Under the pieces are notes generated by a model. It saw only the letters and a list, made by a program, of their open reading frames with translations, had not been told where the DNA came from and ran no database searches. Positions 1 to 9,515 of a DNA stretch of 64,000 nucleotides are shown in pieces. Origin of the DNA: Austropuccinia psidii (taxonomy: Eukaryota > Basidiomycota > Pucciniomycetes > Pucciniales > Sphaerophragmiaceae); assembly GCA_023105745.1 (NCBI GenBank), contig JALGQZ010000015.1:4301499-4365498 (forward strand), read 5' to 3'. A program made the translations under genes and the position numbers. How positions within the stretch are numbered: the first letter of the stretch is position 1; every line of letters begins with the position of its first letter.

Positions 1-838
1 GACATATGAGGTATTGAAGTAAAAACATGCTTCTTTGTCTATTTGACACCTCATATTCATGGTTATGGGATATTATCCCATGGTAAGGCTGTATATGACA
101 GCAGGTGGGATTTTGACCTTAAAACAGCCATAACTCTGTCGGTTTTTGAGATATCAACCTAATAATTGGTTCATTGGATAGCCCTGTATGCGCTCTACAC
201 AATGGTACCCAATTTGGTTTGGTTATCATGAAATATGGCAAAGGTATCCCATGTACAAGGTTTTTGTACCTAGGCGTGGTTTGGGCAAAAAGCTGTATCG
301 ATCTTGTTTGCCTCATACCTTCTGTTATAGTTGAGATATGAAGAAGTGGATGGCACCATCAGATAGCCCTGATTGTGCTCTTTCCAAAAATACCCCACTT
401 GAGGTATCCCACACTAAAACTGTAGAAGTTAGATGAGAGGTGAATGTTTTGTTCACCCTTATTTGGCCTGAAATTGACCATAACTCCAATAATATTGGTG
501 CTAGCTCAGTTTGGCTGGTACCATTGGATAGCCCTGGCTTAGGGTTTCATTTTGAATACCCATTTGATGGGGTTACGCCTCTCCTTCTAGATTTTAGATG
601 AGAGGTGAAAATTAAGGTTTATGCTCAGCAATAACTTTGAGCAGGAATAACTTTGTTATTTTTTGTCCTATGGTGATGGGACTTATATTTTCAGGAACAG
701 GTGAGTTTCCTCTTTCTTTTGATACCTTTTGAGCTGATTTGGCTCAGCTCCATGTTTTGGTGGTATCTTGGTTATACTATTGGTTTATGGTATTTTGGCT
801 GTCATGCTTGTGCTCTGGTTTTGAGTCACAGGCTGACA
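1..838 (-). repeat. 3' LTR of Gypsy-A (truncated by window edge)
   Basis: Position 1 corresponds to 8267 and position 838 to 9104 of the complete LTR, without indels. About 600 bp lie outside the window. The terminus CTGACA abuts the polypurine tract. Small ORFs inside it have no counterpart outside the LTR and are not genes. Confidence 0.93.
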
Positions 839-850
839 TACCCTCCTTCT
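839..850 (-). other. polypurine tract of Gypsy-A
   Basis: On the minus strand this reads AGAAGGAGGGTA directly before the LTR start TGTCAG. The same tract (with GAGGGAGGGTA) precedes the 3' LTR of A2. It is the expected primer for plus-strand synthesis. Confidence 0.8.
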
Positions 851-862
851 AAAAAAGGCTCA

Positions 863-2312
863 TCATTGATGAGACTGTTCAGTCCTCCTAGAGGCTCTGA
901 ATCTCCTTAAATGAAGGTTCCCATCTGGTATGGCATCTTCTCCCAACCATTTGTCCTTATCAGCTGTCTGGTTCTTGAATCTGACTAAGTACTGTCTTTG
1001 ATCCTTCCCATTGAGTCTGATCTTCCTGGCTCTGATGATCTTACTCACAGGTCCAGGGGAGTTTTTCACTTCCACTATCTCTTGTGGTGTGGGGTTCTTC
1101 CTCCTTGAGGGGAATTTGTCCTCCTTTGTCTGGAAGTATGGTTTGACCAAACTCACTGGAAAGACTGGGTGTTTCCTGGAAAACTCCTCAGTGAGCTTGA
1201 CCTCTACTGCATTCTTCCCTATCAACTTAATGATAGTGAAGGGCCCTACAAATGAGTCTCTCATTTTCTTGGGTCCCTTGAGATTGTTAAAGTTCAGTGT
1301 AGACACTAACACCTGGTCCCCTTCCTTAAAGTCAGGTTCCATATGTGATTTGTCCCACCTCTGCTTGTTATACTCTTTGGCCTCAGCTATGCATTTGGCA
1401 GCTGTGTCACAGGCCCTCCTCCACATATCATGGAAGTCTTTGGCTGTGGGATGGATGGTCAGAAGGTTTTTTCTTCAAGTGATCCACAGTAAACAAGGGA
1501 TTCCACCCTTTCTCTACCAAGGCAGGTGGTTTTCCTGTGGTGGAGTGCTGACTTGTGTTATAAGCCAGTTGGACAGCTGGTAAGAGGGTGACCCAATCAT
1601 GGGTGTATCCCTCATGGTCCTTGTATTCCATGCCATAGGCACAGAATGTTCTGAGGATGTCCTCCATTGTTTGGATCATCCTTTCAGCTAGGCCATCTGT
1701 TTGTGGATGGTAAGCTGTGGAAAAAGCAAGTTTGGTACCAAGCATGTCATATACGTTAGTCCAAAATTCAGATGTGAGTTTTGGGTCCCTATCACTAATG
1801 ATGATCTTAGGGACTCCACAGGTAGATATGATGTTATTCCAAAATAACGGAGCAGTATCCATGGCTGTGTCTTCTTTATGGCATGGTAGGCACCTCATGC
1901 ATTTGCTGAACCTATCAACTATGATCAAACAGGCATTGTAGTTTTCTTTGCCTCCTGGAACAAGTCCTGTAACCCAGTCCATGTTGATGGTTTCCCATGG
2001 GTGCTTGGGTTCTTCTATGTGTTGAAGTAACCCATACTTCTTCCCATGTTTCCTATTTGCCTTTTGGCATCTTTCACAAGTGTTGATGTATTCACTCAAC
2101 TCTTGTTCCCACTTGGGCCACCAAGCTGTGCTTGCTACCCTCTCTCTGGTCCTGTCTTTATTAATGTGTCCCATATAGGGGCAGTCATGGCATTCTTGTA
2201 GGATCAATGAGATGTGGTCTCTGTCTACCACTGTGAGTGCACTTGTGTGCTTTTCTCTGTGGTAGAGCAGGTCATCTATAAGAAAAAATTTATTGTCCTT
2301 ATAGGCCCTCAA
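863..2312 (-). pseudogene. integrase with C-terminal chromodomain-like tail (Gypsy-A)
   Basis: The integrase end of the A polyprotein. An HHCC zinc finger is visible (H...H, then CERCQK). The DDE core shows D in MDWVTG, D in SDRDPK and E in GLAERM. The GPF-type C-terminal domain follows, and the last ~60 residues (YLVRF...DKWL...LRRFR) resemble a chromodomain, which in chromoviruses can direct insertion to particular chromatin. Two lesions: TAG at 2313-2315 separates it from RNase H, where A2 has Trp (TGG), and a frameshift near 1465-1475 in a short homopolymer shifts the frame between 1428 and 1426. The chromo part then reads on to the TGA at 863-865. Function in cis is lost unless these are bypassed. 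Confidence 0.9.
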
Positions 2313-2315
2313 CTA

Positions 2316-3983
2316 GGGCTCTTCCAGCTGGGTTTCCAGTTCTGGACTCCTGTACTTTTGTTGAAGGAGTTGGAGTAGTATGCTACACTGTTTGTGTTTG
2401 GCATAAGACTTCTGTACTGCACTGAAGAATTCATTGTGCAGTTCTGAGGAGCTTATTCCCAGTATGAGAGTTTCTGTCCCCTCTGAGTCAGTGTTTCCAC
2501 TGTCAAGGGTACCACTTTCTGGTGCCCATTCAGATAATCTGAAGTTTTTCTTCCTATCTATTTCCATGAAATGGATAGGGATTTTTGCTGCAACTTCTGG
2601 GTCATAAGCTGGATTGCTTTTGACATTATCCAGTGGCCATCTGCTGAGGCCATCTGCATTGGTATGGCTTTTACCTTCCTTGTATATGATGGTCATGTTC
2701 CCTCTATACTCCTGGATGGCTATTTGCCATCTCAGCATATGTCTATTTGTTGTCTTCATGTTTAGTAAAGACTTCAAGGCTGTGCAGTCTGTGTAGACTT
2801 CAAAGACTGCACCCTCCAAAGAATAATGGAGTTTTTCTAGAGCCCAGACTAGACATAGACATTCAGTCTGGGTGGCCCCATACCTGGCTTCTGAATATTT
2901 CAGCTGCCTTGAGATGTAGAAAATTACTCCTTCTCTTGGTTCACCATCCACAATTTGTCTTTGGTGAAGGGCTGCTCCTAGGCCTTGGCTGCATGTTGCA
3001 TCTATATAAAACTTGAATGGTAGTTCAAAGTCAGGTAAGATGAGCACAGGTGCATTAGTGAGTTCATATTTGATCCTCTCATATGCATCCCTTCTTTCTT
3101 TTGTGATTTCAAAAACTACATCTTTTGAACATAACTTGTATAAACTACTAGTTATGTGGGCAAAATTTTTGATGTGGTTTCTGTAGTAGCTAGCAAACCC
3201 AAGGAAAGATTGCATCTCTTTGATGGTCTTTGGTACTGGCTTTTGCAATACTGCTGCTACTTTGTTCTGGTCAATTTCCAGACTAAGGCCTGAGACTTTA
3301 TGTCCTAGAGCTAGTAGCTCTTGTTGGCCAAAATTACACTTTTTAAGTGAAATTTTCAGATTGATGGGGGTACATTTACTTAGCACTCTGTCTATGTATT
3401 GTACATGGTCTTCCCATGTCTCTGAGTATATAATGATATCATAAATATATACTACCATCCAGCTTTCCATTATTTCTTCTTGAAATATGGTGTCCATCAT
3501 CCTTTAGAAGTGGGCTGGTGCATTCTTAATGCCAAATGGCATCCTGGTGTACTCATATATACCCATATGGCATATTATCCTGAGTAACTTCATGGAGTTT
3601 GGTTTAACTCCATTTTGGTGGAAACCTTTCATACAATCCATTTTGGTTATGTATTTGGCTTTGGCCAGTTTATCTAAGGCATGGGGTATCCTTGGTATAG
3701 GGTACCTGTCTGCTTTTGTGTAGTTATTCAGGGCTCTGAAATCTCCACACAATCTAGACTTGCCATCATGCCAGGTGATTAGGACAGGGGTGGTTATCTC
3801 CACTATTTCATTATGTCCAATCTTCCTGATGACATCCATATCCAGGAGTTCATTGATATGTTTCTCAATTTCTCTCCTGGTTTCCAGGCTTGCTGGATAA
3901 GGAGGTCTCCTCAGCATGGGTGGATAAGGCCTTTCCACATCCAGATATAGTTCTATATCATGGCCTTTGATCTTGCCTAATGG
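2316..3983 (-). pseudogene. reverse transcriptase - RNase H (Gypsy-A)
   Basis: RT fingers and palm motifs are clear: [17 protein letters not shown], then [10 protein letters not shown]. The catalytic box reads YIYD where A2 and H have YIDD, so one of the two metal-binding aspartates is Tyr (GAT to TAT). This alone should abolish polymerase activity. RNase H follows with acidic residues in [25 protein letters not shown] and [12 protein letters not shown] at 3501-3503 interrupts APAHF|RMMD, where A2 relatives have Gln (CAA to TAA). The frame stays the same across the stop. Confidence 0.92.
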
Positions 3984-5231
3984 TTATTCACCAATGGCAA
4001 ATGCTGGCCTGCTCTTTCTCAGCATCTTCAGTAGACTTAGTTTTTGTTTACTGGTGAGGGTAGTGCTAAACTGTCCCTCTCTGAATTCCTTCAGAAGTTC
4101 TTCCAGTGGATCTTGAGAAGATATCTGGTATATGTCAAGTGAAAATTTCTTCTCCTTGTTAGTACCAATGGTGATGTGCCTATTTTTACTGTTGTAAATG
4201 TCTATGCCATACATCCTCTGGTAATCTGTTCCCAGTAAAAACCCTTGGATGTGGGCATCATCAAGCACTACAAACTCTGGGTTGAGTCTGATATTAACCT
4301 TCCTGTGGGGTATAATTATCTCTTTGATAATGGTCCCAATGGAAGTCATCTTCCCTGATGCACTTTTAAAGTTCTTTTCCTTAGTGGGCAAGAGCTGTTT
4401 CTCCCAGTTTGGGAAGTGGGTATCCAGATAGTTTCTGGCCACTATGGAGCAGTGTGTTCCACTATCAATGATCAGTGGATGCTGAGCATTGTCAATGCAA
4501 AAAGTCATTTTTGTGGCTGTTCCATGTATATATGCCATTCCTTTGGTTGGTGTAACAAGGAATGTTTGTGCATCTTGTGTGTGTTTGCACAAGTTTTTAT
4601 TAGCAGTGTCCTGTGGCATGCCTGCTTCTAACTGTATGTCCTGGATTTCCAGTGGGGTTTCCTCTTGGTATTCCACTAGAAATTCCTCTCTTGGGTCTTG
4701 ATCATCCTCAGATGGTTCTCTGATGGCATCACCCGTAGAGTCTAAATAAGAATCCTCTGTTGGAGGTTCTTCCTCAGGGACTTTCTCTATGGCATAGACT
4801 TTCTTCTTTGCCTTTGGACAGTTGTTGGCATAATGGTCTGTTGAACCACAATTGTGGCAAGAATTTTTCTTCTTGGCCACTTCTGCCACTCTTTCTCTGG
4901 GTTTGTCTTTAAACTCTACCCTGAAAGGTTGTTTCTCTTTGAAACTACTGCTCTTATATGGGGTGAATTTCCCTATATTTGTCCTCTTCCTTATGTCTTG
5001 TAAGGTGTTGGCTATGTCATCTAGAGTGCAATTTTGGTTGCATCTGCATTTTACTGCATGCTCTAGTTCTCCTGGCAGTTGTGTCAGGAGTTTGTGATTC
5101 CTCATTTGGATGTTCATTTGAGGATCAATGGCTTTGAGTCTTTTAGACTGTCTAAGACACCACTCATATGGATCTTTGTCCACAGAGTATTTGTCATTTT
5201 CAAATGACATGGTCTTTTGCCATATCCAAGT
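3984..5231 (-). pseudogene. nucleocapsid zinc knuckle - retropepsin (Gypsy-A)
   Basis: The reading frame continues from gag after a TGA (5232-5234; A2 has a Gly codon there). It holds an intact CCHC knuckle (CHNCGSTDHYANNC), an acidic linker, and an aspartic protease with the active-site triad as DSG in IIDSGTH and a distal FLLGTDY motif. It closes at TAA 3984-3986 in the sequence AIGE*PLG; A2 has EEPLG here, so a Glu codon became stop by a G to T change. The segment therefore matches the usual gag-to-RT linker of a single-frame gag-pol polyprotein. Confidence 0.88.
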
Positions 5232-6719
5232 TCAATTACTGTACTTTTGGATGATTTGATTCTTCCACCATGGCCAGTTTCTTCTGCCATGTAGTTCTTT
5301 CATTTCTGTGTACCATATACTTGCATGACCTTTAAATGCAGTATTCAATCTAGCAGTGATCCAGTAGTCTGGTATGCTTGGTACATCAATGAAGATTCCA
5401 TCAATATAATCTATGAGTTCCATATGATCATATTCTCCTGATCCAGAGAATTTGGGCCAGTTGGAGGCCTCAGGAAGCTGTTTCAAGGCTTCCTTCTCTG
5501 AATAAGACATGCCATCTCCATCCTGGTATTGTGATGGAGATCTTGCCTTATTCAACATCATGGCATCTGGTTTGATGTCATCTGGTTGATATGGATTCTC
5601 CATAGCTTGGCCTTGTGGTTGGGGCTTCAAGCTATGATAGGCATTAAAAAATTTGTTAATGTCTTGATCCAGACACTCCCTGTCCCTTGTGCTGTGGTGT
5701 TGTTCTTCAAAGACTATATTCAGTCTTTTGTTGGTTTCTTCAGAGGCTTTGCTCAGTTGAGCATATCCTTCTTGAAGATTTTCAACTATTTGTTCCAAGG
5801 AGGCTTGAGTTTGTCTCATCCTCTCTTGGCTAGCTTTAATTTCTGCAAACTGCTTTGCAGATTGTTCAGCATATTGGGACATTTGTAACCACAGTTTATC
5901 ACTGTTGATGTTACTCTCAGATGCGACAATGTTATTTTCAGTCTGAGTGGGGGTAATGTTTCTATTACCAGGACTACTGATTCTAGAGTGGTTTACAACT
6001 ACTTCTGGTTCTTGTGTACTTCTTTTACCAAATCTAACAGCTTCTGGATCATGGGGTCTGACTCTTTCCTCCTCTGGTTGAAGGAGGCTTTGTTCTTGCC
6101 TTTGTTTCCTTGTCTTCTCCTGGAAACTTCCTGGAATTGTGAAGAATGGTGACTCCTGGCCACTGATCTGCTGGTTTCTGAATGGTGTGAAGCCACTGGA
6201 GAGCTGATTTGGCCTGCTCCTTGTGAACCTGAAGGAATCTGAGTAGGCCCTGTCTGGGTTAACTGTTCTTCTATAGCTAGGATAGTGGCTTGATTCTCCC
6301 TTATCCTCTGTGCCCTTGCCTCCAGGAGTCTGTGCTGCCTGGTAGGATTCCAACCTTTGGTGATTTCCATAAGGTCTTTGAAGTCTATCTCTTTGAGACA
6401 GATCTTCTGGCAACTTGATCCAAGTTCTGCCCAGTGAGTTGCTAGGTTGAACCTCTTGTTGTCCATGCTCCATTGAAACAAATCTTTGAAGAGTTGGTGG
6501 ATCTGAAGAACTTGATCCATATCCTTCCAGTCCTCTGGTTTGAGGTTTCTGTTGAATTGGAGTGTGAATGGCAAGATTGATATTATACCCCTCATTGTTT
6601 TGCCATCCACCACTGTGTCCAAGGTGTCTTCTTCCAGGTCTTCTGGTTCTGGACAATCCTTCTCTGTCTTCTGGCTGGTTCCTTTGGAAGCCAAGATCTC
6701 TGAGGTATGCAGGGGACAT
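5232..6719 (-). CDS. gag (capsid) of Gypsy-A, 495 aa
   Basis: Starts at the ATG at 6719-6717 (MSPAYLRD) and runs to the TGA at 5232. The C-terminal half carries the capsid-like region (EWPKFSG-type WPKFSGSGEYDHMEL, then WYTEM and WPWWK). The middle is a Gln/Glu-rich probable coiled coil around SQYAEQSAKQFAEI. The start codon lies within a 68-bp intron of ORF1, 17 nt upstream of the exon boundary, so this ORF is accessible only on intron-retaining RNA. For about 720 nt gag overlaps ORF1 in another frame. Same arrangement in A2. I read gag and pol as one frame that was broken after insertion. Confidence 0.85.
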   Translation of the reverse strand: MSPAYLRDLGFQRNQPEDREGLSRTRRPGRRHLGHSGGWQNNEGYNINLAIHTPIQQKPQTRGLEGYGSSSSDPPTLQRFVSMEHGQQEVQPSNSLGRTWIKLPEDLSQRDRLQRPYGNHQRLESYQAAQTPGGKGTEDKGESSHYPSYRRTVNPDRAYSDSFRFTRSRPNQLSSGFTPFRNQQISGQESPFFTIPGSFQEKTRKQRQEQSLLQPEEERVRPHDPEAVRFGKRSTQEPEVVVNHSRISSPGNRNITPTQTENNIVASESNINSDKLWLQMSQYAEQSAKQFAEIKASQERMRQTQASLEQIVENLQEGYAQLSKASEETNKRLNIVFEEQHHSTRDRECLDQDINKFFNAYHSLKPQPQGQAMENPYQPDDIKPDAMMLNKARSPSQYQDGDGMSYSEKEALKQLPEASNWPKFSGSGEYDHMELIDYIDGIFIDVPSIPDYWITARLNTAFKGHASIWYTEMKELHGRRNWPWWKNQIIQKYSN

Positions 6720-7067
6720 ATCAGTGTATGCAAGCAGTCAAAAACTTTATGTTCTGAGGGTATTTACCTTTGACTGTGCCTTGTACAAATTTATTGTCTG
6801 CTGACTTGGGCAGTTTGCCTTTGGAAGTTACAACTGGGTTAATAATTGTAATCTTTCCTGTACAAGTGGTTAAGGTTGGTTTACCCTGTATGGATGCAGA
6901 GTTTTGTGGTTTTCTACTTCTCTGAGTGGCTATGGGTGTCCACTTTTTGGCTGTAATGAGACCTTCACTGTGCCTCTTTCCTTTGCCCTTGCTGCCCTCT
7001 GGTTTTGAGGGTGTCACTGGTGTGTTGGCCTGTGACTGGGTCTCAAGTGGGATGTAATTTTCTTCCA
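5999..7067 (-). CDS. ORF1 of Gypsy-A, two exons (7067-6768 and 6699-5999), ~333 aa
   Basis: Exon 1 reads EENYIPLETQ... up to VQGTVK. Splicing the 68-bp intron in phase 1 joins it exactly to the open frame EILASKGTSQ..., which continues to the TAA at 5999. With one A from the leader exon the two exons total 1002 nt, an exact 334 codons. The protein has a basic N-terminal stretch (SKGKGKRH), an acidic patch (PEPEDLEED), a probable helix rich in Arg/Glu (RIRENQATI) and a basic Ser-rich tail. I recognise no catalytic domain. It overlaps gag in a different frame, and the sister A2 keeps both frames recognisable. A role as accessory or regulatory protein is an inference only. Confidence 0.7.
6700..6767 (-). 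other. 68-bp intron of ORF1 containing the gag start codon
   Basis: Minus-strand donor CAAAG|GTAAATA (intron from 6767), a TTGAC branch-like sequence, and acceptor CATACCTCAG|AGATC (last intron base 6700). A2 has the same intron length and the same donor. The gag ATG at 6719 is inside it. Without splicing, ORF1 stops at TGA 6723-6721, one base before the gag ATG (TGATATG). Confidence 0.7.
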
Positions 7068-7617
7068 CTGAATCAAGGCAGGAAAAAAGAGGGCTTATGT
7101 CAGTTAAGACTTCTCAAGGATGCTGGTTTTGCACGTCTAAGATTGGCCTCTGGGCTGGTATGTTACTACAATGTGCCCTGTATAATGACAGTGTAATTGA
7201 ATCAACAATTCCACGTCAGAATTACAGCTTTTGGTACCCTGTCACACTGTTTGTGTGCCAGTATCCCACAGATACACTTGTGGTTTTCAAGTGTATTCTG
7301 TACAAGTGGCTTTGTATAAGTGTTATTGAGTTAACAATACACTTAACCACGCCTCAACTGATGGATTTTCAGTCAGAGGTGTCCTTATTCAGTCACGAAT
7401 ACAGGGCTTATTGATGGCTTATGTGTTTTTATATACAAAACATGCCAAAAATAGTTATTTTCAGTGGGTATTAACCACGTGAAGAATTCTCTTATAATAT
7501 GAGTATATATAAAGAAAAGGATAAAAATATATAAAATATATATTTTAATAGAGAAATTACGCCTAAAAAAAAGGATAAAACACTTGTTAATAAGTCATAA
7601 AGAGAGAAAAGACTTAC
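7068..7617 (-). other. probable leader intron of Gypsy-A (~550 bp)
   Basis: Donor GTAAGTC at 7617 (an overlapping alternative GTAAGTAAG begins at 7621) lies about 40 bp inside the PBS. The acceptor has a pyrimidine tract followed by TTGATTCAG| at 7068. With the 7617 donor the upstream exon ends in A and the next exon begins TGGAAG, creating ATG GAA at the junction. A2 has a comparable donor (GTGAGT) and acceptor. Otherwise this stretch contains no convincing coding sequence. Confidence 0.5.
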
Positions 7618-7650
7618 TTACAAGGTCCAAAAAAAAGATTTAAAACACGG

Positions 7651-7661
7651 CCAGGCCCCCA
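7651..7661 (-). other. primer-binding site of Gypsy-A
   Basis: Minus strand TGGGGGCCTGG starts three bases after the 5' LTR end. It begins with the TGG expected to pair with a tRNA 3' CCA. The core TGGGGGCC recurs in A2 and D. I do not assign the tRNA. Confidence 0.65.
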
Positions 7662-7664
7662 AAA

Positions 7665-9104
7665 TGTCAGGCTGAGTCTATGTTGAAGGAGTAATAAGGC
7701 TATTTACAACTAAAACTATGACTGTGACACGGTAAAAAATGGTTTTTAAAAGATAATAAAGTTGATAATGGATGATTAAATTGAGATTTTAAGGGCTTTA
7801 CTATGGAGATATAGTGGTGGTGAGCGCTACTGAAAGCCCTGGGTGCAGCTTTATCTGTTGGGTTACAATAATAAAAGACTACAATAATTAAACTTATAAT
7901 TATACCTGATTATTAACCAAGAGTAAAACTGTTTTTGACAGTTTACTACGTAGGTTATTCAAGAGCAGGATGAGGAGATGATTTTGGCTGTGAAAAGCCC
8001 TCCTTTTATCCTGAAATTGGGGTGGAAAGGCTGCTAGACCTTTCCATGTAGAGGAAGTGAAGATTTTTCACTCTCCAGGACAGGCTTGTGGTTTGCAAAC
8101 AGCCTGTATACACTGTATTGGGCTCAGATGTGGTTTTGAAACCACATCTGGGCGGTTTTCACCAATACAGGGTGACAATTTTCATCTGGGGACCTCACAG
8201 CCTGATTCTGACGTGTATGACGCATAGAATGCTGTATAGAAACTGTATGGGACCCCAGTATTGACTGACATATGAGGTATTGAAGTAAAAACCTGCTTCT
8301 TTGTCTATTTGACACCTCATATTCATGGTTATGGGATATTATCCCATGGTAAGGCTGTATATGACAGCAGGTGGGATTTTGACCTTAAAACAGCCATACC
8401 TCTGTCAGTTTTTGAGATATAAACCTAAAAATTGGTTCATTTGATAGCCCTGTATGGGCTCTACACAATGGTACCCAATTTGGTATGGTTATCATGAAAT
8501 ATGGCAAAGTTATCTCATGTACAAGGTTTTTGTACCTAGGCGTGGTTTGGGCAAAAAGCTGTATTGAGCTTGTTTGCCTCATAACTTCTGTTATAGTTGA
8601 GATATGAAGAAGTGGATGGCACCATCAGATAGCCCTGATTGTGCACTTTCCAAAAATACCCCACTTCAGGTATCCCACACTAAAACTGTAGAAGTTAGAT
8701 GAGAGGTGAATGTTTTGTTCACCCTTATTTGGCCTGAAATTGACCATAACTCCAGTAATATTGGTGCTAGCTCAGTTTGGCTGGTACCATTGGATAGCCC
8801 TGGCTTAGAGCTTCATTTTGAATACCCATTTGATGGGGTTAAGCCTCTCCTTCTAGATTTTAGATGATAGGTGAAAATTAAGGTTTATGCTCAGCAATAA
8901 CTTTGAGCAGGAATAACTTTGTTATTTCTTGTCCTATGGTGATGGGACTTATATTTTCAGGAAGAGGTGAGTTTCCTCTTTCTTTTGATACCTTTTGAGC
9001 AGATTTGGCTCAGCTCCATGTTTTGGTGGTATCTTGGTTATACCATTGGTTTATGGTATTTTGGCTGTCATGCTTGTGCTCTGGTTTTGAGTCACAGGCT
9101 GACA
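7665..9104 (-). repeat. 5' LTR of Gypsy-A, 1440 bp
   Basis: Bounded on the plus strand by TGTCAG and CTGACA, with extended imperfect inverted termini (TGTCAGGCTGAG versus TGTCAGCCTGTG). It is adjacent to the PBS on the left and to the interrupted B protease on the right. ORFs inside are non-coding shadows. Confidence 0.93.
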
Positions 9105-9515
9105 AAAGGAATGGGATATACAGCTGGAAAATCAAGTATAAGTATTTTTATGGTTGATAACAAAGAAGGAAAAGTGAACTTGGATACAGGAGAATATTGT
9201 ACCTGTGTTGGTAAAAGTTATTTAAAAACCATTTTCCCAGATTGGCAAGAAAAACCTATGCCAATACAAGGTGTCAAATTTAGCAGTGCAAGTGAGAGCA
9301 TGAAGCCCCTTGGAATAATTGATTTAACACTAATTTTTCCTCACCCCTCACAATGTGTCAGAATTAAAGTAGAGTTTGTAGTAATTGTCAACTGTCCTAG
9401 TAATCACTTCATACTTGGAAATGACTACTTGTCAATTTATGGTATAAATATCTCTAAACAAAAAGATAGATATTTTACCATAGGAGACAACAAAAGACAA
9501 AAGTTTGGCTTCTGA
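9105..9515 (+). pseudogene. retropepsin fragment (Gypsy-B)
   Basis: The reading frame is open from the A junction. The aspartic protease active site reads NLDTGEYCT (DTG) and the distal part reads [16 protein letters not shown] at 9513-9515 follows KRQKFGF. The apparent ORF start upstream at 8967 is inside A's LTR and is an accident of fusion. Confidence 0.85.

Larger units (their letters stand above)
1..9104 (-). mobile_element. Gypsy-A: chromovirus LTR retrotransposon, inserted in element B
   Basis: The element runs on the minus strand: 5' LTR at the right, then PBS, ORF1/gag, pol, PPT and the 3' LTR, which is cut by the window edge. Both LTRs end in ...CTGACA on the plus strand and the complete one starts TGTCAG. 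The visible 838 bp of the left LTR align without gaps to the right LTR, with roughly two dozen substitutions by eye, so the insertion is fairly young. To the right of position 9104 the sequence continues as the protease frame of element B, which shows that A landed in B. The other half of B's upstream region must lie left of the window. Confidence 0.93.

Noticed and set aside
7665..9104. Small ORFs in the LTRs of A, A2 and H as genes
   Set aside because: They recur only because LTRs are copies. They have no domains, and frames are broken between copies.
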